DNA from: CAZTDD01 sp964612675
GTDB lineage: Bacteria; Hinthialibacterota; Hinthialibacteria; Hinthialibacterales; JAKPRU01
Reading direction: 5' to 3'
Length of the DNA: 64,000 nt
Assembly: GCA_964612675.1 (NCBI GenBank)
Contig: CAZTDD010000015.1
Location: forward strand, 15,327-79,326
Positions 36,199 through 45,627 of this stretch are shown here, one piece after another; within the stretch, counting starts at the first letter, position 1; each line of letters starts with the position of its first letter. Under the pieces are notes generated by a model. That model did no database searches. It was not told where the DNA came from and saw only the letters and a list, made by a program, of their open reading frames with translations. The translations under genes and the position numbers were made by a program.

Positions 36199-37620
36199 TC
36201 ACCGCAACAGCTGCCGTTTCGCCTTGTCCATTATCTCGTCGAGGGCTTCATCCGACGGGGCTTCAACATAGACCCGGAACAAGGGTTCCGTTCCCGACGG
36301 GCGCAGCAAAAGCCAGCTTCCGTCCTCCATAAAGTACTTGAAGCCGTCGATGGTAAGTGTACGTTCGACCTTGCGCCCGGCGATGCTCTTGACCTGCTTC
36401 GAGTTCAGCTTGTCGAGAACGGTTTCCATCTTCTCCGGCGTCAACCGGGAATCCTCCCGCCGGAACGCGTGATACCCGATCTTCTTGTACAATTCTTCGC
36501 GGATCTGCGACAGCGGTTTCTTGCGCATCGCCATCATCTGGAGAATCAGCAGCGCAGCAAGCGATCCATCACGCTCGGGGATATGCCCTTTCATCGAGTA
36601 TCCCCCGCTCTCTTCGCCGCCAATCAACACCTCGCGCTCCAACATCAGATCGCAAACATACTTGAAGCCCACTGCAACTTCTTGCAGCTCCAGACCGTAC
36701 ACCTCGCAAAGCCTGTCGAGCATGCTTGTGCTCGATACTGTTTTGACTACTTCACCGGACATTTTCAAGTCTTCATAAACATGCATCAATAACAGAGCGA
36801 AGACATCCTGAGTCGTGAGCCAATTTCCTTTCTCATCTACGACCCCGATCCGGTCCGCGTCTCCATCCAAAGCGAACCCAACATCCGCTTTGGATTTTTT
36901 CACAGCGTCACAGAGGGGTATTAGGTTCTTTCCGATTGGCTCCGGGTGCAGTCCTCCGAAGGATGGATTGTTCTCCCCATGAATCTCTTCGACGTCTAAT
37001 CCCCAGGAAGCCAGATGGGGCGCAAGGAGGCCGACACCTGAACCATACATCGCATCCACCACAACTCGAGGCTTGAGACGCTTAATCCGCGATACCTTCA
37101 CAAAACCCGTAATTGCCTTCAGATAGCGTTCTTTTGGATCGAAAAACTGAACGAGTTTCCCCTTTTGGGCTTCGTCGATGGGCATCCAGCCGGGGAGTTT
37201 TCCTTTTTCACGAAGCTCGTTCGCGCGTTTTTCAACCTTACGTGTAATATCCGGGCTGATAGGTCCACCGAAAGGCCCTTTGAGCTTGATGCCGTTATAC
37301 TCTGCAGGGTTGTGACTGGCTGTCACCATAAATCCACCGACTGTTTTTCGTGTGTAGGTTTCGAGAGAAAGGGAAGGCGTTCCCGAGACATCGTCGGACA
37401 CGATAGTCCGCAATCCTTTCGCTGCTGCGACGCCGGCGATTTCATGGGCATACTCGCGGGAAAGAAAACGGCGGTCATAACCGATCGTCGCAGGTTTGCC
37501 CTTTCCAGAGCGTTTGAAATACTCCGTAGCAGCAGCAGCCACATAGCGCACATTATCAAAGGTAAACTGGCGGCTGATGACAGCGCGCCATCCATCGGTA
37601 CCGAAGACGATGTTGTCCAT
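36199..37620 (-). CDS. Phosphoglucomutase/phosphomannomutase (alpha-D-phosphohexomutase)
   Basis: 473 aa with all family motifs: GTDGWRA, TASHNP (phosphoserine loop), DGDADRIG (Mg site), GGEESGG (sugar specificity loop) and RPSGTEP (phosphate contact). It interconverts hexose 1- and 6-phosphates for nucleotide-sugar synthesis, consistent with the glycosyltransferases nearby. Which sugar is preferred cannot be told. GGAGG precedes the start; the gene diverges from the PRMT-like gene. Confidence 0.93.
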   Translation of the reverse strand: MDNIVFGTDGWRAVISRQFTFDNVRYVAAAATEYFKRSGKGKPATIGYDRRFLSREYAHEIAGVAAAKGLRTIVSDDVSGTPSLSLETYTRKTVGGFMVTASHNPAEYNGIKLKGPFGGPISPDITRKVEKRANELREKGKLPGWMPIDEAQKGKLVQFFDPKERYLKAITGFVKVSRIKRLKPRVVVDAMYGSGVGLLAPHLASWGLDVEEIHGENNPSFGGLHPEPIGKNLIPLCDAVKKSKADVGFALDGDADRIGVVDEKGNWLTTQDVFALLLMHVYEDLKMSGEVVKTVSSTSMLDRLCEVYGLELQEVAVGFKYVCDLMLEREVLIGGEESGGYSMKGHIPERDGSLAALLILQMMAMRKKPLSQIREELYKKIGYHAFRREDSRLTPEKMETVLDKLNSKQVKSIAGRKVERTLTIDGFKYFMEDGSWLLLRPSGTEPLFRVYVEAPSDEALDEIMDKAKRQLLR

Positions 37621-37748
37621 CCTATTCCTCCGTGGGTCAAACGCTTTATGATAAGCCTCTTAAGGGAAACGATAGAGTAAGTCTCAAGGGAACTGAAGTC
37701 CGACGCGAGTCGGTCGGCCCGCTTAAGCTGAGTCGAAAGGCGTTTGCC

Positions 37749-38768
37749 ATGTGTACGGACGATCTATCCTACGTATTGGAAATGTGGCCGATCTCCGACG
37801 ATACGGACGATCACATCTCCTCCCATCACTTGCTTCTTAGAGACCATGTTCGGAACCAGGCGTTCCAGCGAGCAATTCACCGAACGGTGAATCCGGGGGA
37901 TATCGTCGTTGAGATCGGCGGAGGAACAGGAATTCTCTCGGCATTTGCGCTCCAGGCCGGAGCGAAACATGTCTACCTGATCGAATCGGAGGATGTGATC
38001 TCGTGTGCGCAAAAGATTCTGCGCAGAGGCGGCTGGAAGAAACGCATCACCTGCATTCGAAGCCGGGCGGAAGCTGTTCGGTTCACCGGACGTCGCGCAG
38101 ACGTAATCATCGCCGAGCTGATTGGCTCCTTCGGCGTGGACGAGAACATTCTCGAGGTTGTGCCGCTTGTACGAAATCGCGCTTTGAAGAGAAAAGGCAC
38201 AGTGATCCCAAACCGTCTACAGCTCTTCATCGCCCCAATCTCCTACCCACCATTGGAGCAGGAACTGGAGCTATATCGGAGTGTCCGGCACGGGGTGGAT
38301 TTGTCGCCTTTAGCGACTCTGGCAGACAATAATCTGTATATGGTCGATCTTCGCAACGCGCAGTTTTTAGCCGCCCCCGTTCAGCTTATTGAATTCGATC
38401 TTCTTACATGGTCCGACAATACGTTTGAGCGTAGCGTCCGTTTCACTATCGACAGACCAGGTACTCTGATCGGTTTTGCCGGTTGGTTTGAGATGTCTCT
38501 TTCCGAAGGAATCTCACTCTCGAATGAGCCCACAGGCAACCAGACCCATTGGGATCAAGTCATCTTTCCCATCGGAGACCCCGCGCGTCTGAAGAAAAAC
38601 GACCGCGTCTCGTTTCATTTGCATTACGAAACTCCAAAAGGAGGCGACGAGTGGAAATGGTCCGGGACTATTCAAAGTCGTGAAGGCAAACGCCGTTTCT
38701 GTTTGTCAAGCGAGAACCGCTTCCCATTTACGAGAATCAGCTCGCGAAAGACCTTGCGAATGGGATAG
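37749..38768 (+). CDS. PRMT-like protein arginine methyltransferase homologue
   Basis: 339 aa from the ATG giving MCTDDLSYVLEMWP; a GTG at 37632 would leave only 11 bp to the divergent gene. VVEIGGGTGILSAFALQAG (~53) is the SAM-binding motif I. IAELIGSFGVDENILE (~121-137) resembles the double-E loop and NQTHWDQ (~267) the THW loop, both typical of protein arginine methyltransferases, with the C-terminal beta-barrel between. Full PRMT architecture is rare in bacteria. The substrate is unknown. The start is uncertain because only a weak AAAGG lies ahead. Confidence 0.78.
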   Translation: MCTDDLSYVLEMWPISDDTDDHISSHHLLLRDHVRNQAFQRAIHRTVNPGDIVVEIGGGTGILSAFALQAGAKHVYLIESEDVISCAQKILRRGGWKKRITCIRSRAEAVRFTGRRADVIIAELIGSFGVDENILEVVPLVRNRALKRKGTVIPNRLQLFIAPISYPPLEQELELYRSVRHGVDLSPLATLADNNLYMVDLRNAQFLAAPVQLIEFDLLTWSDNTFERSVRFTIDRPGTLIGFAGWFEMSLSEGISLSNEPTGNQTHWDQVIFPIGDPARLKKNDRVSFHLHYETPKGGDEWKWSGTIQSREGKRRFCLSSENRFPFTRISSRKTLRMG

Positions 38769-38804
38769 ATCGTCTTTCGAAGATGCGCCTTTCAACGGAA
38801 GACC

Positions 38805-41000
38805 TCACCCAACACGCGACGATAGAAACAGATTCGCTCCGTGATAGACCAGAAATGAAGTCACCCAGGCAAGGACCAACGCATACCCAACGGCAAAGAC
38901 AGTCCACTTCCACGATCCCGTTTCGCGACGCATAACTGAGATGGTGCCGAAACACGGCACATAGACGAGAACGATTACCATCAGCGCCAAAGCGGAAGCG
39001 GGCGTCAGTCCCGACTCCCGCAGTGCGGTCCGTAGACCTTCGTCACGTTCGTCGACACCTTCAGTGGCCTGGTAGAGAACTCCGAGCGTGCTTACAACCG
39101 TCTCTTTCGCCGCCACGCCGGTGAGTAATGCGAGCCCGGATTTCCAGTCAAGCCCCATGGGCCGAATAACGGGGGCTATCAGCTTCCCGACACGGCCGGC
39201 GAAGGAATGCTCTAAACGGGTTTCTTCATAGAGCGTCCTGAGTCGATTGAGTTCGGCGCGTTCTATGGGTGTCACCTCTCCGGAGCCCCGCGCTTCGATC
39301 TCCGCCTTCAATTCCTCGGAACCGGGAAACTGACGAGGAAACGCACAAAGCCCCCAAATCAGGATCGAGGCGACTAGAATGACACCACCCACCTTGCGAA
39401 TGAATATGTACGCGCGGTCCCACATGTGGATCAATACGCTGCGAAGCAAAGGAATTCGATACGGGGGAAGTTCCATCACAAACGGCATCGCTTCACCGCG
39501 AAACAGAGTACGACGGAATACTTGACCGACGATCATCGCAAGGAAAACACCCAGAGCGTAAATTCCAAGAATGACCCAGGTCGCATGAGATTTGAAGAAA
39601 GTGCCTGCGAGGAGAATGTAGACCGGCAAACGGGCGCTGCAACTCATAAGTGGATTGATGAGGATCGTCAACAGCCGGTCGGAGCGGTTCTCCAACATCC
39701 GCGTTGCCATGATGGCAGGCGCATTGCAGCCGAATCCCATCACCATCGGAATGAACGATTTTCCGTGTAAGCCGAGCGCATGCATCACCCGGTCCATAAT
39801 GAATGCCGCGCGGGCCATGTATCCCGTGTCTTCGAGCACGGAAATAAAGAAAAAAAGGATCAGGATATTCGGCAGAAATACGATCACACTCCCCACGCCG
39901 TTGATCGCCCCATCCACAACGAATCCCTTGACGATCCCGTCCGGCAGCAGACTGGAAACTGACGCAGCGACAAACCCCACTACGGTCTCGATCCACTCCA
40001 TGGGTATGGCCCCAAGGGTAAATGTTGCCTTAAACATCACATAGAGAAAAAAAACAAAAATTGGGATTCCCAGCCACCGGTGAGTAACGACGGCGTCGAT
40101 GGAGTCGGATCGCCTCATCTTCTCTTCCATCGAGAGGCTCACCGTTTCCCGCACAGCGCCTCGAACAAAACCGTAGCGGCGCTCCGAAAAAAGACTCGTC
40201 AGATCGTCCTGGTGACGCGACTCGAGTCGTTGGACCGAGTGGTCGCGCACCCGAAGAATGTCTTCGCCATGCGGAGTCGGCGCAACGACTTCTTCGATGG
40301 TTTTGTCTCGTTCCAGCAAACGAATCGCGAGCCATCTGCGCCCATAACGGGAGATCAGGTCTTTGGCGGAGGCCAAAGCTTCCTCAACATTCAGAATCTC
40401 CTGTTCAAGATCTTCGCCGTAGTTAACCGTGACTTGATGTTGAATCGGGCTTGTTCCCGCCGCCACTTCCAATGACATAGTCAGTAGTTCACGTGTTCCA
40501 AAACCCCGATTGCCTATAGTCGGAACGATTGGAACTCCCAGCAATTGTCCGAGTTTCTCATGATCGATCGCCACACCCTGATTTCGCGCCTCATCGCTCA
40601 TGTTCAGGGCGACCACAGTATTCACACCGAGTTCAATAAGTTGGGATGTGAGGTACAGATTTCGTTCGAGGTTGGTCGCATCCACAACATTGATAACAAC
40701 ATCAGGCCGCTGATCGATCAGATACGACTGGACGATCATCTCTTCGAGTGAATGGGCGGTAAGACTGTATGTACCCGGCAAATCCACAAGCAGCAATTCG
40801 AACTCATCCAGACGGGCGGTACCTTCTTTGATCGCAACAGTCACTCCCGGGTAATTCCCGACTCGCTGCCGACTGCCGGTCAGCATATTGAACAGACTCG
40901 TCTTACCGGAGTTCGGATTTCCTACCAACGCACAAGAAAGCTGACGTGGCTTGTTCATGCCGCGTTGGCGTATTGATGTCTCCGCAGATAGATAATCCAT
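38805..41000 (-). CDS. feoB: Ferrous iron transporter FeoB
   Basis: 731 aa. The N-terminal G domain has ALVGNPNSGKTSLFN (G1), VGNYPGVTV (G2), VDLPGTYSL (G3) and LNMSDEA (G4). A helical spacer follows, then about 8 membrane helices with Gate motifs (FIPMVMGFGCNAPAIMATR, and VYVPCFGTISVM). It imports Fe(II) across the inner membrane. An alternative start at 40958 gives MNKPRQ. It follows the DtxR-FeoA gene by 69 bp, so the two probably form an iron-responsive operon; no separate feoA is present. Confidence 0.95.
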   Translation of the reverse strand: MDYLSAETSIRQRGMNKPRQLSCALVGNPNSGKTSLFNMLTGSRQRVGNYPGVTVAIKEGTARLDEFELLLVDLPGTYSLTAHSLEEMIVQSYLIDQRPDVVINVVDATNLERNLYLTSQLIELGVNTVVALNMSDEARNQGVAIDHEKLGQLLGVPIVPTIGNRGFGTRELLTMSLEVAAGTSPIQHQVTVNYGEDLEQEILNVEEALASAKDLISRYGRRWLAIRLLERDKTIEEVVAPTPHGEDILRVRDHSVQRLESRHQDDLTSLFSERRYGFVRGAVRETVSLSMEEKMRRSDSIDAVVTHRWLGIPIFVFFLYVMFKATFTLGAIPMEWIETVVGFVAASVSSLLPDGIVKGFVVDGAINGVGSVIVFLPNILILFFFISVLEDTGYMARAAFIMDRVMHALGLHGKSFIPMVMGFGCNAPAIMATRMLENRSDRLLTILINPLMSCSARLPVYILLAGTFFKSHATWVILGIYALGVFLAMIVGQVFRRTLFRGEAMPFVMELPPYRIPLLRSVLIHMWDRAYIFIRKVGGVILVASILIWGLCAFPRQFPGSEELKAEIEARGSGEVTPIERAELNRLRTLYEETRLEHSFAGRVGKLIAPVIRPMGLDWKSGLALLTGVAAKETVVSTLGVLYQATEGVDERDEGLRTALRESGLTPASALALMVIVLVYVPCFGTISVMRRETGSWKWTVFAVGYALVLAWVTSFLVYHGANLFLSSRVG

Positions 41001-41069
41001 AAATCGTTACCGTTCGATTCTCGAAGTCTCCGTACCGCTCGAGAGGTAACAAAGATCGTTTTGCAGGTG

Positions 41070-41810
41070 TCAGGACGTCGGTACCTCTCCATCCAGAAGA
41101 ACTTCAACCGCGGAGGCCTCGGCCTTGCGTAGTGAAAGGTTGTACCCTCGGATATGTATCTCGATGGGGTCGCCCAACGGAGCTTCCCGCATAAATCGTA
41201 CTCGCTCTCCCCGGATCACTCCCATCTCCATCAGACGTCTCCGGATCGGCCCGGTCTCACGAATACGTCGAACGATGCCTTCCTGGCCCGGCTGCATGTC
41301 GGAAAGAGCGAGAATCTCTCCTTCCACTTTGGCAGATGAAGGCCGATACAGCGTCTCCGTCAGCTGACGTTCATGGTCCGCGTACTGCTCAAAAAGCTGA
41401 ATCGATTTGGCACGCTGTTCCGGATCGGAATTCACGTACCCCATGAACGTGATAAGCCGCGCCATTGTGTTCCGACTCAGGTTATGTTCGATGGCACATG
41501 CGTCCTTTTCGGCCGTTTCCGGGTCAACCCGCAACACATCGGTCAAAAAACCCGAAATGATCCGATGGCGATTGTGAACCTCCTGGGCAATACGAGACCC
41601 GTCTTGCGAAAGCTGCACATCCTCATAGCGCTCATGCTTGACCAGGCCACGCTCATTGAGGAGACGCAGCGTCTCTGAGACCGTAGGGGCTTTTACACCG
41701 ATATCGCTCGCTATATCGCGAACGCGGACAACACGTTTCTGCATCTGGAGACGGTAAATCGACTCCAGATAATCCTCCATCGCACGTGATATTTCCGGAA
41801 GTTTGCTCAT
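41070..41810 (-). CDS. DtxR/MntR-family metal-dependent regulator with FeoA domain
   Basis: 246 aa from the ATG opening MSKLPEISRAMEDYLESIY; a longer frame lacks support, but the best GGAGG is 16 bases away, so the start is uncertain. Residues 1-75 form the winged helix (VRDIASDIGVKAPTVSETLR), 75-150 the dimer and metal-binding region (EKDACAIEHNLS). A C-terminal FeoA/SH3-like domain (GIVRRIRETGPIRRRLMEMG) follows, so the regulator is fused to FeoA. It would repress feo genes when Fe(II) is plentiful. It is adjacent to feoB. Confidence 0.9.
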   Translation of the reverse strand: MSKLPEISRAMEDYLESIYRLQMQKRVVRVRDIASDIGVKAPTVSETLRLLNERGLVKHERYEDVQLSQDGSRIAQEVHNRHRIISGFLTDVLRVDPETAEKDACAIEHNLSRNTMARLITFMGYVNSDPEQRAKSIQLFEQYADHERQLTETLYRPSSAKVEGEILALSDMQPGQEGIVRRIRETGPIRRRLMEMGVIRGERVRFMREAPLGDPIEIHIRGYNLSLRKAEASAVEVLLDGEVPTS

Positions 41811-41839
41811 ATAACCAATGTTAGAGCCTCCCAACATTT

Positions 41840-41878
41840 TTGGCAAGTGCCAACCCTATCTTCAGCGAATATAATTCG
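41840..41878. promoter_or_regulatory. Candidate operators upstream of the dtxR-feoB operon
   Basis: TTGGCA-AG-TGCCAA (41840-41853) and CGAAT-ATA-ATTCG (41866-41878) are two short inverted repeats between the divergent regulator and GT2 genes. Their place suits autoregulation by the DtxR-type protein. Neither matches a consensus I know. Confidence 0.4.
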
Positions 41879-41975
41879 TTACCGCGAGGCTTTTCTAACG
41901 GATAGGCTTTGTGTTTATCGTTCGACGGCTTACACTGGTGTGGTCTGATCTCATTTCGAATGAGGGGTTTACTCG

Positions 41976-42836
41976 ATGCGCCTGTGGAAAAGAAAGTCGG
42001 AGCCGGAAGAGGTCCTGGAAGACGACGAGGACCTGGAATTGCCGACGGATGAGGAGCTGGAAGACCGGCCGGGGATCGATGAATATGAAGAACCCGAAGA
42101 ACCACTTCCCGAGATTCAGACGCCGTGGCGGCGGGTGGCGGTCTTGATCCCGTGTTATAACACCGGACAGGTCATCTTGGATACTGTAACAGATGCCACA
42201 CAGTATGCGGGCTTGATTCTCTGTGTCAACGACGGCTCGACAGACGATACACTCTCATGGATTCGAAAATCCGGTGCTGAATTCATCTCCCTTCCCCGCA
42301 ACAAAGGGAAAGGACACGCGCTAACCGCAGGATTCAATTATCTGTGGCAACGGACCGAATGGGATGTGCTGATCACGATGGATGGTGACGGTCAGCACGA
42401 AGCCATCGATATTCCCTACCTGATTGAAGCCTACGAGGAGACGGGAGCGGATATTGTGGTGGGGGCGAGGGATTTCCATGCGCCCGAAGTCCCATGGCTC
42501 AGGCGCTGGTCGAACCGTCGAAGCTCCAAATGGATCGCCAAAAAGTCGGGACTGCCGCTCAGCGATTTTCAATGCGGGTTCCGGCTCTTCACGCGGCAAG
42601 CGATCAGGCACCTACTGACCCGTTTGACCGGTGGACTGTTCGAGATGGAAACGACCATGCTTATCCTGGCGGACCGTCTGGGACTGCAGATTACTGAGAC
42701 CCCTATCACAACGATATATACGAAGACTTCGGCCGGCCGATCCTCCTGGCGGGTCTTCCGCGACAGTCGCCGAATCTACCGCGCACTGAAGAAGACGCTC
42801 AAAGAGACAGAGCATCTCGTCGCTGAACAGGAATAG
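41976..42836 (+). CDS. Glycosyltransferase family 2, polyprenyl-phosphate type
   Basis: 286 aa. VAVLIPCYNTGQ, CVNDGSTDDT, NKGKGHAL and ITMDGDGQHE (DxD metal site) define a GT-A domain close to dolichyl- or polyprenyl-phosphate mannosyl/glucosyltransferases; CGFRLFTRQA supports this. No C-terminal membrane helices are seen. An acidic ~48-residue N-terminal extension (EVLEDDEDLELPTDEELED) is unusual. GAGGGG precedes the start. Confidence 0.9.
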   Translation: MRLWKRKSEPEEVLEDDEDLELPTDEELEDRPGIDEYEEPEEPLPEIQTPWRRVAVLIPCYNTGQVILDTVTDATQYAGLILCVNDGSTDDTLSWIRKSGAEFISLPRNKGKGHALTAGFNYLWQRTEWDVLITMDGDGQHEAIDIPYLIEAYEETGADIVVGARDFHAPEVPWLRRWSNRRSSKWIAKKSGLPLSDFQCGFRLFTRQAIRHLLTRLTGGLFEMETTMLILADRLGLQITETPITTIYTKTSAGRSSWRVFRDSRRIYRALKKTLKETEHLVAEQE

Positions 42837-42902
42837 AACGACCGGAACGAGGCGGGAATACTGCCGCCGGTTCTGTGGACACTCGTCTCACGGAGATCGT
42901 AT

Positions 42903-43364
42903 ATGCAGAAGATCGCAATTCTCGTCGCTATTATTCTACTTCACGCAGTCGGCTTCTACGTCCTGTACACTTACGTACTCATCAGCGACGAGACACGGAT
43001 CAGAAGGGTCATCGAAAAGGGGCGCAAAGCGATAGAAGAGGAATCGCTGCTGACTGCGGCGACTCTGATCGCGGACAATTACCGGGATGAATACGGTCAG
43101 GACAGGGGAACTGTTTTGGGCGGTTTGCGAAGTCTTTTTCAGTCGACGGAAAACCTGCAGATCGATATCCACTCGACAGAAATAACCGTCGACAATGAGG
43201 ACGCCGAGGCGGTGGTGACGTTCTCCTTGTCCGGAGAGCACGGGGGTCACTCATTTCGCGACATTGCACCGGACCGGAAAACAGGCGGCAGCGTCTATTT
43301 CGCAAAGGGGGACGGCGGCTGGAAAGTCGCCGGCACCTCCCGCTTTCGTCCGCTCCCGGATTGA
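42903..43364 (+). CDS. Membrane-anchored protein with an NTF2-like domain
   Basis: 153 aa. One N-terminal hydrophobic helix (IAILVAIILLHAVGFYVLY) anchors the protein with the rest probably outside. The remainder resembles small NTF2/SnoaL-like folds: helical IRRVIEKGRKAIEEES, then strands (IDIHSTEITVDNEDAEAVVTF, GGWKVAGTSRF shortened here). No catalytic residues assigned. GGAG precedes the start. It follows the GT2 gene by 66 bp. Confidence 0.6.
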   Translation: MQKIAILVAIILLHAVGFYVLYTYVLISDETRIRRVIEKGRKAIEEESLLTAATLIADNYRDEYGQDRGTVLGGLRSLFQSTENLQIDIHSTEITVDNEDAEAVVTFSLSGEHGGHSFRDIAPDRKTGGSVYFAKGDGGWKVAGTSRFRPLPD

Positions 43365-43370
43365 AGCAAG

Positions 43371-43904
43371 TCAGTCAAGATTCACTTTTCTGAGTTCCCC
43401 GGTCTTCGTATTGATAATCATTCCGTGCAGACGCAAATCGTTGGAGATCAAAGGACACGCACGTATCGCTCGAATTGTGCTCCGAACATTCTCCTCGATG
43501 TCGTTCAGCGCCCCAAACCATTCCGAGACTTCTTTGTCCCCTGTCGCTTCATTTGGATCTACGCCCTGTTGTTTCAGTTGGTGTACCGTCTCACTCTCAT
43601 CGAATTTCGACATACCGCAATCGGTGTGACCCAGAACAATAAAGTCTGCTAATGCCTGGTGAAGCACAGACATGGAAATCGACCTGAGAACATCGTTGTT
43701 CTCAGGCAGAACCTGGTTCCCCGCGTTGCGCAAGACGACCACTTCCCCCGGCGCGAAGCCCATCGCCGGTTCCACCACGCCGGTCAATCTCGGATCCATA
43801 CAGTACAGAAGCCCAACCCTTTTGAAGTGATCGAAAGTCGGGATCTGTCCTTTCTTCTCGTTCACGTATTTTTGATTTCGTGCCAATATGTCGTCCAACA
43901 GCAT
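43371..43904 (-). CDS. Beta-class carbonic anhydrase
   Basis: 177 aa. YCMDPRLT holds the first zinc Cys and the Asp-Arg dyad; LGHTDCGM holds the zinc His and second Cys; VLRNAGN completes the active site. It hydrates CO2 to bicarbonate in the cytoplasm. GAGGAG precedes the start. The length is typical of the short plant-type-like beta enzymes. Confidence 0.92.
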   Translation of the reverse strand: MLLDDILARNQKYVNEKKGQIPTFDHFKRVGLLYCMDPRLTGVVEPAMGFAPGEVVVLRNAGNQVLPENNDVLRSISMSVLHQALADFIVLGHTDCGMSKFDESETVHQLKQQGVDPNEATGDKEVSEWFGALNDIEENVRSTIRAIRACPLISNDLRLHGMIINTKTGELRKVNLD

Positions 43905-44125
43905 ATCGTTCTCCTCACCACCGGTTTCTATGGTTGAGACCTCGCAGAAGTCGCTTTACCGGAGTCTCTTCGCCAACACTCCGAATCCACAACCGGTCGA
44001 GTATCGTAATGGAGAATGAGAGAAGATTGAACCTGAATCCACCTATACCGCCCGGATCTACTCTCCGGGCGATTTTCTGAAACCCGCACCGCCCGGATTG
44101 ACTCGGCGAACAAATCCAGGACCCT

Positions 44126-44379
44126 ACCGAATGATGCCGTCGCAAAAAGTCGATGAGAGTGGAAAAACAGAAATCCTCAACCCCCTCTTGAGCGACCCCA
44201 ATCTTTGGGGGAGAAAAGAAGCCATGGTCCCGGTCACTCACAAACCAGCTGTGTTCGTTTCCTTTCCTCCCCCGAAGATCGGGGGAGGAGTCTCATGGCT
44301 TGCCGAAGGCAAACATGAGAGCCGTAAAGGAGGGGGTTGAAATCCGTATCCCAAACTTTTTGCGACAGCGTCACCGAAT
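44126..44379. mobile_element. Complete MITE-like element with target-site duplication
   Basis: The element spans 44133-44372 (240 bp) and is flanked by identical 7-bp ACCGAAT direct repeats (44126-44132, 44373-44379). Its ends are GATGCCGTCGCAAAAAGT and ACTTTTTGCGACAGCGTC, near-perfect inverted repeats. Inside are repeats of the CAACCCCCTC/GAGGGGGTTG type, the CTCCCCCGAAGATCGGGGGA palindrome, and a TCATGGCTTGCCGAAGGC module shared with 20650-20690. No transposase is encoded. Confidence 0.8.
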
Positions 44380-44457
44380 GGAGGGGGTCCGGCGTTTCTC
44401 CTTCGAATCCCGGACCGACACTGCCGCTGATTTGAGAAAGGAACCGCGATCTCCGTT

Positions 44458-44543
44458 GCCGTCATGGCGAGCGAAGCATGGCCATCTCGTTTTTCCGGTT
44501 CAATGCGGAAATTCCCACGTCGTTGCGCTCCTCGGAATGACGG
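44458..44543. repeat. Degenerate GCGAGCGAAGC-type palindromic repeat
   Basis: CGTCATGGCGAGCGAAGC and a decayed right arm ending GGAATGACGG resemble the element at 31529-31612. It lies just past the dctP stop and may help end transcription of that operon. Confidence 0.5.
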
Positions 44544-44556
44544 ATTCGCTCGCGTT

Positions 44557-45597
44557 TTATTTCGAGGCGAACCGTTCGAACAGGCCGAGTAGATCCTCCC
44601 CGATGGTCGGACGGTATTCTTCATACACCGGCTGAGCAGCTTCCCGCAGTAGACTGCGCATCCCCGGCGAGAGCTCTGTGATCACCATCCCCCGTTGCCC
44701 GAGAACGCGGCGATGAGTTTCCTCCCGCTCGATAACGTGCTGTCTCTGTTCTTTCGCCGCCTCTTGAGCGGACTCCCGAAGAATCCTCTGTTGCTCCTCC
44801 GTGAGACCGTCCCATAGATCCGCATTCAAACATAAGACAATCGGGTCGAAGGAATAGTCCCAAATCGTAAGATATTTCTGTACCTCATACAGCCCAGCAG
44901 AGTGAATCACGTGGAGGGGGTTCTCCTGTCCATCCATGGTGCCTTCACGCAGGGCCTGAATCAGTTCACCAAAGTTCATCGAGCTGGGATCGGCATTCCA
45001 AAGCCGGAACAGCGTGATGTACATCTTAATGGAGGGAACACGGATCTTGAGGTCGCTGAGATCGTCAAGACTCGCGATTGGTCTCTTCGAATTCGTGATT
45101 TGACGGAACCCGTTAAAACCGTAGGCCAATCCGACAAGTCTCTTCTCGCGCAGCAGTTCGAGCATTCTCTCGCCCGGCTCGTTGACGCAAGCCTGCTCCG
45201 CCTCCGCATAATCGTCAAACATCCACGGCAGCGACCAAACCGTCCAGCGTGGATCGACCACCGACAGCAAAATCGAGGATTCCCACGAGCCGCCAAGACT
45301 CCCGCCCTGGACCATATCCAACTCGGTCTGCTGGTTATTGCCGGAGAGAGAAGCGTTGGTGTACAGATGGATCAGGATGTCTCCATCGCTCCGCTCTTCA
45401 ACCAATTCCTTCCACCGGACGGCACCGTAATGCCATTCCGAGGTCTCGCTGAGAATGTGGCTGAAACGGATCGTTAGGGGACCTTCTTCCCGATCGGAAC
45501 ATCCTGTGAGTGCATTGAGAAGCAGAAACAGTCCAACAGCGATTCCGATTTGCACCGGTTCGAATCTATCCGCTATCCGCCTTTCGACCTGTTTCAT
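44557..45597 (-). CDS. TRAP-type solute-binding lipoprotein, DctP family
   Basis: 346 aa with a lipobox (LTGC, Cys33). TIRFSHILSETSEWHYGAV opens the binding domain; LKIRVPSIKMYITLF and DGQENPLHVI are the DctP signature region with the carboxylate-binding Arg and the conserved Gly-Gln-Glu-Asn. It would deliver an organic acid to a TRAP transporter, but no dctQ or dctM gene is in the window, so this is an orphan binding protein. It is last in the argH-wzt operon. Confidence 0.9.
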   Translation of the reverse strand: MKQVERRIADRFEPVQIGIAVGLFLLLNALTGCSDREEGPLTIRFSHILSETSEWHYGAVRWKELVEERSDGDILIHLYTNASLSGNNQQTELDMVQGGSLGGSWESSILLSVVDPRWTVWSLPWMFDDYAEAEQACVNEPGERMLELLREKRLVGLAYGFNGFRQITNSKRPIASLDDLSDLKIRVPSIKMYITLFRLWNADPSSMNFGELIQALREGTMDGQENPLHVIHSAGLYEVQKYLTIWDYSFDPIVLCLNADLWDGLTEEQQRILRESAQEAAKEQRQHVIEREETHRRVLGQRGMVITELSPGMRSLLREAAQPVYEEYRPTIGEDLLGLFERFASK

Positions 45598-45627
45598 GAA
45601 CCTTCCCGCTCCATATATTCAAATGGT

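Noticed and set aside
44395..44420. tRNA-like TTCGAATCC word
   Set aside because: No acceptor stem or anticodon arm can be drawn around it. No tRNA was found anywhere by eye.
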